DNA of 20,105 nt from positions 35,001 to 55,105 of the forward strand of contig JAQGDQ010001212.1 in assembly GCA_030141605.1 (NCBI GenBank). The letters are read 5' to 3'. This stretch comes from Tubiluchus corallicola. Taxonomy: Eukaryota; Priapulida; Priapulimorpha; Priapulimorphida; Tubiluchidae. Within the stretch, counting starts at the first letter, position 1. Every line of letters starts with the position of its first letter. Both the position numbers and the translations under genes were made by a program. Below are positions 7,796 to 16,632 of the stretch, in pieces. Below the pieces are notes generated by a model, which made no database searches, had not been told where the DNA came from, and saw nothing but the letters and a program-made list of their open reading frames with translations.

Positions 7796-10710
7796 GTAAG
7801 CCAAGCTGATTCTGGCTCTGATAATTTTTCGGTGGTACAGTCTTGATCCATTAAGCAGCGAGCAAAGTCTCAATATGAATGAGAATATGGACCGAAACAT
7901 TTAGTTGACATAAACAATTGCAAACAAATGGTTGTTTAATAGCATCTTCTTCTTAATGCTGCTTACCTAAATTTACTGTTGTTCCAAACCCGAAAAGAAA
8001 CGATCAGAACCGATACAGATTTTTTGATTTTCTTCGGAACCGATACCGAACCAATGTATCCCATTTATTTTTTTGAAAACCGATACCAATTAAGCGATCA
8101 CTGATTATTGTTTAGCCCAGATATAAATGCAAACTATAGTATTAACACTTGTGTTCACTGTTAGAAAATTGGACGTATCTTTCAAAAATGGAGACTTTTC
8201 CCTGTCTTTATGTATAAACGTTCTTGTTGCTAATGCTGGAAGCTCGAAATGTGTATACACGTCAATGTTATTCCGATTCAGACTGATATAGATTTTCCTC
8301 GAAACTGATACCAATCCAGCATTTTTCGCGAATATCAGCGATCGACCTATCAGCAATCGTCCTATCGGAACAACACTGCTTACCATGTGAGTTAACCCCA
8401 TTGAATCAGCAATAGTTGAATTTTCATTTATTTTTATTTTCATCGTGTTAATGCCGTAAAGTTTTACTACTTTGCTACACGTATAATAAAGTCAGACTCA
8501 TATGAACTTGTATAATAAAGTCAGACTCATATGAACTTGTATAATAAAGTCAGACTCATATGAACTTCTATAATAAAGTCAGACTCATATGAACTTGTAT
8601 AATAAAGTCAGATTCATATGAACTTGTATAATAAAGTCAGATTCATATGAACTTGTATAATAAAGTCAGACTCATATGAACTTGTATAATAAAGTCAGAT
8701 TCATATGAACTTGTATAATAAAGTCAGATTCATATGAACTTGTATAATAAAGTCAGATTCATATGAACTTGTATAATAAAGTCAGACTCATATGAACTTG
8801 TATAATAAAGTCAGACTCATATGAACTTGTATAATAAAGTCAGATTCATATGAACTTGTATAATAAAGTCAGATTCATATGAACTTGTATAATAAAGTCA
8901 GACTCATATGAACTTGTATAATAAAGTCAGACTCATATGAACTTGTATAATAAAGTCAGACTCATATGAACTTGTATAATAAAGTCAAACTCATATGAAC
9001 TTGTATAATAAAGTCAGACTCATATGAACTTGTATAATAAAGTCAGATTCATATGAACTTGTATAATAAAGTCAGACTCGTATGAACGTGTATAATAAAG
9101 TCAGACTCATATGAACTTGTATAATAAAGTCAGACTCATGAACTTGTATAATAAAGTCAGACTCATATGAACTTGTATAATAAAGTCAGACTCATATGAA
9201 CTTGTATAATAAAGTCAGACTCGTATGAACTTCTATAATAAAGTCAGATTCATATGAACGTGTGTAATAAAGTCAGACTCATATGAACGTGTATAATAAA
9301 GTCAGACTCATATGAACTTGTATAATAAAGTCAGATTCATATGAACTTGTATAATAAAGTCAGATTCATATGAACTGTTGCAGTGAATAGCGAAATTCCT
9401 TTAAAATCTTGATGGTATTCACAGAAGTCTTTATTTCTGTTAATAAAATAAAATTACAAAATTGTGAGTTTGCAAATAGATTTTGATGTCTTCTGACTGA
9501 TTCCTCCAAATAACCCAAAACAAACAGTATTAGCAAATTAATTGTCACGTTAGGCAATTACTGGTGTTGCAGCTATTCTGTAAAACTTACTATTACTTGA
9601 ACTTAAAATGGAACATTGTGATAAAATATATTATGTTAGCTTATGTTTAACAAAGTAATTATTCGTATAATTCAAAGTAATTGTAACAATACCATAGATA
9701 TGGTTTGTGTAGATCAAAAATCTTGGTGTGTAGATCAAAGAGCTTTGCAGTGTTCTGCATTCTAGACTGTCTTGCTGCTCTGATCTTCTTTGTTTAAGTT
9801 CCTAATTAGTTTAATAAATATTATTTTATTATGTACGCATTTGTCTGGTTGCTAATATTATTGTAGCGTGTAACAGTAATTATCAACACTTACATTGTTG
9901 CGGCTATGAAAACATTAAGGTAATGAAGTAGGTCCAACAAAAACATAAGGCTCTAATCTTGAAAAACAAAAATATTAGCAATTCTGGAACGTGTCAACAT
10001 AAATCATGGCAGTCTGACTACTGCTGCTCAAGCCAACTCACCTACCCAAACCAGGTGAAACAGGTGGCAGCACTTACACAAGAACATCAAATTTTCTGCT
10101 AAATATTAAAGCAAAGTGAAACAAATTTTTGCCTAATGCAGAGAGGCTGCCACATGAACCAAAATAATAAGATCAAGAACACCTAGCAATAATATATTGT
10201 AATAATATTTTAAGATTCTACCTTGCTATTTGTTCTTAAGGCGGCTATTGATTTGTAATTTAACGTTAAGCATTCTGTAGTTCTGTTTTACTTCTCTTTT
10301 TCAATAATATATCCTCTGTTAGGTATAGCATTTGCCAACATACTCTGTAATTGAAATATCTGCGCAATAAACTTGAATTGAATTTACAGCTTTTTTCGTG
10401 TTACAAATAGGGACATTAAATAGTTAACTTAATTTTCATACGTGTATTGACTCAATCACGAGACGGCTTAGTCTAGTGGTAATGCGTCTGCTTTCCGTCT
10501 GGGAGGTCTTGAGTTCGAACCAGCGGCCGGGTCATACCAAAGACTTTAAAAATGGTACCTGCTGTTGCCTTGCCTGACACGTGCTAGTTAGGGTAAAAGT
10601 GCGGTAATAATAGTCTCTGTTATGTAGTTGTAGGTTGTTATTTACAGTCGGCGATAATAGCTCTTTGACCTAATGTTAATTGTTGACCCAAAAGCCGACT
10701 TTAAATAAAG

Positions 10711-10752
<42 letters not shown>

Positions 10753-13700
10753 CACACTTATTTCAGAAATTTTAATTTGTTATTTTATAACATTTTATTC
10801 TAACTCCTTAGCTTTTTATTGTTACTTTTTTGGTTTAGGCCATATGCATTGCTGAAATCATTTTAGTGCTTTGAACATTTCAAAACGTGCGTTTTATATT
10901 CCAGTAAGAAGTAAGCCACCTAGTGGATTTGCAATGATTTGTCTGCAAGAATGCAGAGGAGAAATTTTGACATAACTTTTACAATGACAATTTACATTGA
11001 ATTTACTCATCACAGCTGCTTCCATTGTTTTAGTGCTTAAAGAGACTCTAGAGAAAAGAGGAGTTTTGGGGCAGCTGAAAGCACGGATTAGAGCGGAGAT
11101 ATTCCAAGCGCTTGATGATCAAAGTGAAACGAAACCTCGTCTGAGTCATGAAAACATGTTGATTAATGAACTGATTCGGGAGTATTTACTATTCAACAAT
11201 TATAAATACTCGGAATCTGTGCTCACAGCTGGTATGTTTTTTTGCATTTTAGTTTTTTATATCCATTAGCTAGTATGCCTGATAAAGGTATAGCATGAAC
11301 AAATGAATAAACTTGTACTGGAAATTTAGCATACTTAGCAGCCTTCTCTTTGGCCACTGTTAGTGTCTCTGAAAGGCATTTATGACAACTTTAAAAGTCT
11401 CAGTTGTATTTTCATATAAACCACTGTTCTTTATTTCTGCAACATTTAAAACAAAAAAATAGAAAGGCAAAGGTGACTGACATTGGCTAATTTAGTTAGA
11501 TTGTTAATGAATAATGAATAAATCAAAATAAAAATTAATAGAAGTAAACTTGCATCGTTGCGGCATATCTAATGAAAAATTTCGCTAGCTTGTACAAGAC
11601 ACATGTTCACTCATACAACAGAACAGCATAAATGAAAACATAACTAGGTCAATGTCCACAATTTAAACTTTCTAGCTAGATGGAGCCACCTTGGCTACAA
11701 AATTAAAATTTATTAAGTGTTAGGTTCACACTGGCCTTAATAGCCACCTTGTGGCGATTTTAGGCCTGATCACATGATCACGGCTGATCTGGTTGAGTGG
11801 ACTGAATTTTGTTAACACAAGACAATTTATAAGGCGTTACAATATCGTCGTGTTGTGCGTTTTGAAAGTTCATGATTTGGGTGGAATAATGTATGTATAT
11901 CTTTTATTACTTTTAAAATTAGTTATTTAGCTAAATTACAAATTAGTTAAACATTACAGTAAAACTGTAGTGTAAAAACTGCGGCATTATGTATAATTAT
12001 TGATCTTTTGGTTATTGGTATTTTTTGGCACAAACTTTTTATTGTTTAGATGGAATGACATGTTTTTGCGAATAAAAGGCAAGAAAGAGCCAAATTTATT
12101 GATCAAAGCTTCGAATGTCAATTAGTTTTAAAATCCCAAAACTTGTAGAAAAAGGCATTTTAATAGGTTTGAAGATAAGACCATAGTTGTGAAAGTCATT
12201 TTTGAAGTTGTAGATCACTCACTTTGTTATGATTGAGTTTAGGCACAGAAGTATGAACAAGAATAAAAAATGTATAATACATATTTGCACTGCACACAAC
12301 AGAAAAGTGTTTATTGAATCTACAGAAACATGAGTAGCATGACTGCTGCACTGAACACTGAGAGTTAGAGAGTGAGAGAGTGAGAGTGACTAGAAAGCAA
12401 AACCAGTCAGTATATATAGGTAGGTATAAAACTTGACCTATGCAGACTTGCACAGGCTTCACAACAACCATTACTTTAAAATAGGGAGAGAACCAGTGAA
12501 TATGCATTCACTGGACCATACAGTTAATACAGTTATACTGGGGGTAAGTCAGCTGGTAGAATGTAACACGATTAGCCCATAGATGGCAGCACCTAATTAA
12601 AATGTACAATTCCAACTTCCACAATAGTGAAATGTTATTTGTTTATGATGTTTATGTTGTTTGACAAATAGCCAGCCAGAAAAAGTTTTGATTGTGTAAA
12701 TTGCCATTGATTATAAAGTTCGACGGAATGGTAGTTGCAGACAAAATTTGAGAAGCTATTGTAGCAAACTTTCATAGTGGTGAAAGCTGCATGTGTATTG
12801 TACTTGGTTAATTGTATGAAGTTTGTGTGAAGCACAAGTTTTAGGTTTTCGTTCAGAATAGGGTTACCATACGTCCGGGTTTCCCCGGACACGTCCTCTT
12901 TTTGGGCATCTGTCTGGGCGTTCAGGCGGGTTTTCAAAAAATCGGCAGGTTGTCCGGGTTTTGTCTCAATCCGTAAGTATGTACGGACGTTGCCAACTGC
13001 AGAGGCGTACGACAGGACGAGACAAAGAAAAGCTCGTTAATTTTCAATACAAGATGTTGCTAACATCTCAAAATGCTACCCTTGTAAAAGCTTTGTGTAC
13101 ATATTTACTGAACAAAAGTAAGCGCTGCGCACATCACTATGGGTCACACGACTCACACCGCTGTCGATACTCGGCGTATTCGCTAACGACTTAAAATGAC
13201 GTCAGACAGTGTTCTCTTTTTCAACTCAGACAATATGGTAAGCCTATGTACATTAAGTTAAGTCAGCTGTTGTCAGTTACAGGCTGACTCTGTGTGTAAA
13301 AATTTCATTCTGCATTAATTGTGTTACTAATTTTTTAAAAGTTTTATTATTTTGTCTCTTTTCATCTTTGTTTGATTGCCATCTTAATTAACCCATGCTG
13401 ATCGAGTTCGTATGCTGTAGCGAATTTATAAAAAAGTCTTTAAAAAATATATAAAATATATAATAATTATATAATATATAATAATAATAGTAAATAAAAT
13501 ATATATTTTAAGAATTTATAAGAAGACATTTTGCAGAAAGAGAAGATATTTTTTCCACCCATTTGGGGACCAAGATGACCCTTTACCTTCATAGTTCAGT
13601 AAACTTTAATAATGTTCATTCTAGCTCATTGAAGACTGTAAAAGTCATTTTAAAGTTGTTGATCACTCACTTTGTTATGATTGAGTTTAGACACAGAGAA

Positions 13701-16424
13701 GTATGAATAGGAATAAAAAATCTATAAAACATATTTGCACTGCACACAACAGAAAAGTGTTTATTAAAACTACAGACACATGAGTAGCAAAACTGCTGCA
13801 CTGAACACTGAGAGTGAGAGTCTCCTGCACTGAACACTGAGAGTGAGAGTGTGAGAGTCTCCTGCACTGAACACTGAGAGTTAGATTGAGAGAGTGTCCT
13901 GCACTGAACACTGAGAGTGAGAGTGACTAGAAAGTAAAAACAGTCAGTATATACAGGTATAGGACTTGACCTATGCAGACTTGCACAGGCTTCACAACAA
14001 CCATTACTTTAAAATAGGGAGAGAACCAGTGTGTATGCATTCACTGGACAGTACAATTATACTGAGGGTAAGTCAGCTGGTAGAATGTAACAGGATTAGC
14101 CCATAGATGGCAGCACCTAATTAAAATGTACAATTCCAACTTCCACAAAGACATTCATTCGAGGTTGAAATGGTTGTTACTAGTATTTAAAAGATTAAAA
14201 ACAATATTGTATGGCACATAGCTACACGATTAACCAAGTAACAGAAATTTTTCCATTTCAGAAGCTGGACAGCCTCGGACGTCGCTAGATCGTGCGTTTT
14301 TGTCCCACGAACTTAACATTTCCCAAGTTGGAGAATCACAAAATGTGTAAGTACATTCTCTTTAAGTCTTGTCAGAATTATACCATATATGACTTGGGAC
14401 AATACTTTGTTTGTTGCTACAAAATTACTTGTACTTTCCATTTTAAAAGATTAGTTTGATTGTTCACATGTAAAATGCAATGCAGTAATAATAACTGACA
14501 TAATAGTTAGGAAGTCACAAAATTTCTATAATATGCATTTGCAGGGAATTTGAGCCATTCTTCAGTTCTAGTATAAAGTTAATGTGCTGTTGAGTTTTTT
14601 CAGCAAAATTTGCAATCTTATCTTTTAAGCTGTATGGATTAACCCTAATATGGAATAGTTTTATGAATGCTCTCTTGTTGAAACTTTGGAATCTTGTATT
14701 GGTTTAGATTGGATGAACTTTTCGGGGGTCGTTAGTGACTTTTGGCTATCAGGAAATAGGCCTTTAACGTTTGTTATGGTTCGACAGGGACCCGAAAAAT
14801 TTCATTTTAAAGGAACACCGGATGATTGTGTAAACGTTAGTTCAGAATAAAGAATGCCCGAAAAAATATTGAGAACTACAATAGCTTTTTTTAAATCAAA
14901 GCTTAGATTAAATAATAATTAGCTCGGATACTCAAATTTTGTTAAACTTTTAAAGCTACGCGCGGCTCAGTGAATCTAGTAAGATTGGCAGCGGCGCCTT
15001 TTTGTCACATTCGTGTGGCCGACAAATAGAAGGCGGTACTGTGATAAGCATGATCATGAACTGCAGTGTTAGTTTCTGACGTCATATAATGTAAAGCTCC
15101 TTTTTCGTGACATCACACGTTTAAGCAGTAACAGTTATGCAAACGTGCTTGACGCTCAAGGGGAGATGCCTACCATTGAACAAACTGTGGTTAGTTTCTG
15201 ATGTAAGCAATAGCTGTGTTCGGTTGCCGTTAATTAAGTTTCTAAGCTAATTATTCAAATGTAAGAAACAGTTGTTAATTTTTATAGGAAAGAAAATGTA
15301 TATTTTGGACAGTAAATTAAAATGAGATTGAGTCTAAACAATCATCCAGTCTTCCTTCAAAGGTTTTTGTAGTTCAGTGAACTTGCAAAACTGAAGTGAA
15401 TATATAAGCAGGTATAAGTGACCTCATTAGTCTATCCACAAACTAATCTCTTTAAAGTGAGTAATCTTAAATCATTCATTAACATCCTGTGATTGTATTC
15501 ATGCCATAAGTGCAATGTTTTATGCACGTGTGCTATCTGGACAGTGCTTTAGCTGTATGTTTGTCTAAACAATAGTCCGGTCTTCCTTTAAATACTTGTC
15601 GTATACTCTAGTACACAATTGAAACTGAACCAACATTATGTATTTATTTCTAATAGATACAAACAATCACACCTAGGATGATTATGCTCAAGCAATAATG
15701 AAAATGTTGGAATTTTTTGTCCTAGAGCTGTCCATTCATTATTTAACTATATTTTCGTTCATTTGCTGCATTTTAGTTCACTCGCTGCATTTATGATTTA
15801 ACCAGATTGCTTGCTTTTTTTGTTGTTGCATTCATGACTTGTTCAGTTGTTGTTTAATTTTTAACTGCATTATTTGCTTGCTTATTTTCCATTGGTATAA
15901 TTATAATATAACCGCTTTGCATTTTGTTTATTTGCTACACTTAACACCTAACCACGTTTTATTCACTTAACCATGTAGTCTGCAGTGCTTTATAATAATT
16001 CTAAGTTGTATAGGGGTGGCTGACTCGATGACCTCCTGGTCTTTCGCAACCCCATCTCTACATACTTTACACAATTTGTTCTATTTGCGCTATAAATATT
16101 ATATTAGAGATGAATAAAACCATTGAATTGAATTGATACTATCAGCTCAAATTTTGTTAGCAGTTCTTACATTCTCTTCTGTACCCAAGGTTTTAAAACA
16201 TTTATGTTAGAAGTGTAATGTTTGTCAATATTTAACAGAAATGACCAATTTTCTTCTGAATAATATGTTTTAGACCATTGCTATACAGCATGCTGAGTCA
16301 CTTTCTCAAACAAGTTCCAACCGGAGCTACGAAGCCACAACCTGCTGCATCTGGAGATAAGAATGTCCATATCTCACTGCCAACAGACGTAACTCAGCAG
16401 TCAAGCAACCCACATGCAAGTTGA
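7768..16424 (+). CDS. CEP20: CEP20 (FOR20/FOPNL), complete four-exon coding region
   Basis: CEP20/FOR20 is a small centriolar-satellite and basal-body protein of the FOP/OFD1/FOR20 group, needed in studied animals and ciliates for satellite integrity and cilium assembly or docking. Exons 7768-7795, 11034-11231, 14262-14346 and 16274-16424 join through GT-AG introns of 3238, 3030 and 1927 bases with consistent phases (1, 1, 2) into 153 residues, against 174 in human. The N-terminal part reads LKETLEKRGVLGQLKARIRA and the LisH-containing part SHENMLINELIREYLLF (about residues 47-79), both nearly matching the vertebrate protein. A conserved VPLLYSMLSHFLK follows (about 104-116), then a divergent polar tail. 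The start is the only ATG giving an in-phase MSNLEDMKS before the conserved LKETLEK. A poly(A) signal lies 62 bases past the stop. Introns are loaded with transposable elements, but all splice sites look intact. Confidence 0.95.
7975..8378. mobile_element. hAT-like non-autonomous element in CEP20 intron 1
   Basis: The right end is TCGGAACAACACTG, whose reverse complement CAGTGTTGTTCCGATAGG pairs with ACTGTTGTTCCAAACC at the left end. Internally, ACCGATACC-type motifs recur near both ends. CTTACC is found just outside both ends (7962-7967 and 8379-8384), probably remnants of an 8-bp target duplication, although a few extra bases separate it from the left end. CAGTG starts and 8-bp duplications are typical of hAT elements. 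It holds no transposase; the 112-codon minus frame across it is a by-product. Confidence 0.6.
8481..9376. repeat. 29-bp minisatellite, 31 copies
   Basis: The unit begins GTATAATAAAGTCAGA, then C or T, then TCATATGAACTT. Thirty-one head-to-tail copies are nearly identical; one (around 9130) is 27 bases, two begin CT instead of GT, and a few carry G changes near TATGAACG. Each unit holds the palindromic core TCATATGA, extended to TTCATATGAA in T-type copies. The array lies wholly within CEP20 intron 1, has no spacers and encodes nothing. Confidence 0.99.
9377..10199. other. CEP20 intron 1, no recognised feature
   Basis: AT-rich intronic DNA. AATAAATATT near 9814 and ATTGTAATAATATTTTAAGA near 10196 could be worn 3' ends of retroposons, but no boundaries or coding remnants are convincing. 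The minus-strand frame at 9366-9557 has no family features. Confidence 0.45.
10200..10385 (+). mobile_element. Truncated LINE 3' end with TTGAA tail
   Basis: The sequence ends GCGCAATAAACTTGAATTGA followed by ATTT (AATAAA at 10366-10371), the same 3'-end style as at 16113-16135 and, inverted, at 1155-1190 and 1364-1402. The left limit is uncertain because no coding portion remains and no target duplication was found. Confidence 0.5.
10460..10749 (+). mobile_element. tRNA-derived SINE, full length with (ATT)n tail
   Basis: A tRNA-like head starts GAGACGGCTTAGTCTAGTGG. The A-box match is TAGTCTAGTGG (10469-10479) and the B-box match is GAGTTCGAACC (10511-10521), at the internal RNA polymerase III promoter spacing. 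A body of about 180 bases follows, then TTTAAATAAAGATT and a perfect ATT tail to 10749. The hexamer AATCAC flanks both ends (10454-10459 and 10750-10755), a target-site duplication that fixes the boundaries. The head lacks a proper acceptor-stem partner, so it is not a functional tRNA gene. It sits in CEP20 intron 1, sense to the gene. Confidence 0.88.
11034..11231 (+). CDS. CEP20: CEP20 exon 2 (LisH-containing core)
   Basis: Starts after TTGTTTTAG and ends GCTG|GTATG. It supplies residues 10-75: the KRGVLGQLKARIRAEIFQAL dimer-forming N-terminal segment, an acidic DDQSE linker, and most of the LisH motif (HENMLINELIREYLLFNNYK). This is the most conserved part of the protein and the main basis for the identification. 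The open frame extends upstream and downstream of the splice sites, but those extra residues do not match the family. Confidence 0.96.
11270..12187. other. CEP20 intron 2, 5' part, no recognised element
   Basis: AT-rich intronic sequence. The only local feature is a GC-balanced patch around 11740-11790 (GCCACCTTGTGGCG and CATGATCACGG). No coding or transposon boundaries were found. Confidence 0.45.
12188..12623 (-). mobile_element. Solo LTR, family A copy 1 (436 bp)
   Basis: It runs from TGTGAAAG to CTTCCACA (a 7-of-8 inverted terminal match, TG...CA) and is flanked by a perfect 5-bp target duplication ATAGT (12183-12187 and 12624-12628). On the minus strand a TATA-like CTATATATAC (near 12412) is followed about 100 bases later by AATAAA (12310-12315), which sets the orientation. 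No internal retrotransposon region adjoins it, so this is a solo LTR left by LTR-LTR recombination. It lies in CEP20 intron 2, antisense to the gene. Confidence 0.88.
12859..13246. mobile_element. MITE between the two solo LTRs
   Basis: The termini TAGGGTTACCATA (12859-12871) and TATGGTAAGCCTA (13234-13246) are inverted copies with one mismatch. The left end continues with the self-complementary GTCCGGGTTTCCCCGGAC. An ATACGTCCGG-type end following GGTTACC resembles widespread DNA-transposon termini (probably hAT), from memory only. The internal frame at 12961-13194 has no transposase motif. No matching 8-bp duplication was seen, so the exact ends could shift by a base or two. Confidence 0.6.
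13438..13513. repeat. AT-rich simple sequence
   Basis: AAAAAATATATAAAATATAT followed by degenerate TAATAATAT repeats. Low-complexity intronic sequence. Confidence 0.85.
13637..14147 (-). mobile_element. Solo LTR, family A copy 2 (511 bp)
   Basis: Same family and orientation as the copy at 12188: it starts TGTAAAAGTCATTTT, ends AATTCCAACTTCCACA, and has minus-strand TATATACTGACTG near 13944 and AATAAA at 13760-13765. It has its own 5-bp target duplication, AAGAC (13632-13636 and 14148-14152), so it is a separate insertion. It is 75 bases longer because an internal segment (13794-13924) has been tandemly amplified. Confidence 0.9.
13794..13924. repeat. Four tandem units inside solo LTR copy 2
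   Basis: TGCACTGAACACTGAGAG recurs four times at spacings of about 28-37 bases, separated by GTGAGAGTCTCC-like linkers. The sister LTR has only one unit at the matching place (about 12354). The expansion therefore arose after the two copies separated. Two overlapping Ser/His/Gln-rich minus-strand frames here are products of the repeat. Confidence 0.9.
14262..14346 (+). CDS. CEP20: CEP20 exon 3
   Basis: Begins after CCATTTCAG and completes the split Glu codon, then AGQPRTSLDRAFLSHELN and ISQVGESQN. It ends with two bases of a Val codon at a consensus donor GT|GTAAGT. It matches the human segment in which the LisH end (ESGQP) is followed by LDRQFLIHELN. Length is 85 bases. Confidence 0.94.
14347..15305. 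other. CEP20 intron 3, 5' part
   Basis: From about 14760 to 15130 the composition changes, with CGACAGGGACCCGAAAAATT, GCTACGCGCGGCTC, GGCAGCGGCGCC and TGACGTCATATAATG. This may be an old unclassified element, but no terminal repeats were found. The rest is plain AT-rich intron. Confidence 0.4.
15306..15596. repeat. Diverged direct repeat, offset about 232 bp
   Basis: TGGACAGT...GTCTAAACAATCATCCAGTC...TTCCTTCAAA (15306-15361) resembles TGGACAGT...GTCTAAACAATAGTCCGGTC...TTCCTTTAAA (15538-15592). Two old copies of a short repeat or a local duplication; no family was recognised. Confidence 0.5.
15960..16135 (+). mobile_element. Truncated LINE 3' end with ATTGA tail
   Basis: The right part reads GACCTCCTGGTCTTTCGCAA, then an AT-rich stretch, then AATAAA at 16113-16118 and ACCATTGAATTGAATTG. 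This is a CR1/L2-style 3' UTR with a pentamer tail. No coding region is left, so it is severely 5'-truncated and the left limit is approximate. It lies in CEP20 intron 3, 140 bases before the last exon. Confidence 0.55.
16274..16424 (+). CDS. CEP20: CEP20 exon 4 with stop codon
   Basis: Starts after ATATGTTTTAG, completes Val, then reads PLLYSMLSHFLKQVPTG (human IPLLYGILAHFLRG) and a 33-residue polar tail to HAS and TGA at 16422-16424. The tail is shorter than and unlike the human one, which fits its known low conservation. Confidence 0.94.
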
Positions 16425-16486
16425 CACAGTTTCAAAACCTGCATGTAACTCGTATGTAAAATTCTTTTACTCATACAATACATTTG

Positions 16487-16492
16487 AATAAA
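16487..16492 (+). terminator. CEP20: CEP20 poly(A) signal
   Basis: The AATAAA hexamer lies 62 bases after the CEP20 stop and is the first on this strand past it. It suggests a 3' UTR of about 80-90 bases. Confidence 0.65.
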
Positions 16493-16600
16493 TTAATGTC
16501 ATTTTTATACTACTAATTTGAATGTGCCTATAATAAGTATGTTTCTTGCAGTATTTTTCAGTGTCGGGAAGTTGCATATATATTTCCCGGGCATTAAACT

Positions 16601-16632
16601 ATATAAAGCGTTATTAAACTAACGCTTTATAT
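16601..16632. other. Perfect 13-bp hairpin after CEP20
   Basis: ATATAAAGCGTTA and TAACGCTTTATAT pair perfectly around TTAAAC. It lies 177 bases beyond the CEP20 stop. It could be the footprint of a small inverted-repeat element; no other function is visible. Confidence 0.6.

Noticed and set aside
8105-8443. 112-codon minus-strand ORF
   Set aside because: It crosses the right boundary of the hAT-like element and has no transposase or other domain features.
8481-9376. CRISPR-like regular repeats (29 bp)
   Set aside because: Units are directly adjacent with no spacers, and the DNA is an intron of an animal gene; it is a minisatellite.
10460-10535. Functional tRNA gene
   Set aside because: A and B boxes are present, but the cloverleaf does not close with an acceptor stem. 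The sequence continues into a SINE body with a target duplication and ATT tail.
13667-13911. Ser/His/Gln-rich minus-strand ORFs
   Set aside because: They come from the tandem units inside the solo LTR.
12188-14147. One full-length LTR retrotransposon with two LTRs
   Set aside because: Each LTR has its own different 5-bp duplication, the outer flanks do not match, and the 1.0 kb between holds no reverse transcriptase or gag frame and contains a separate MITE.
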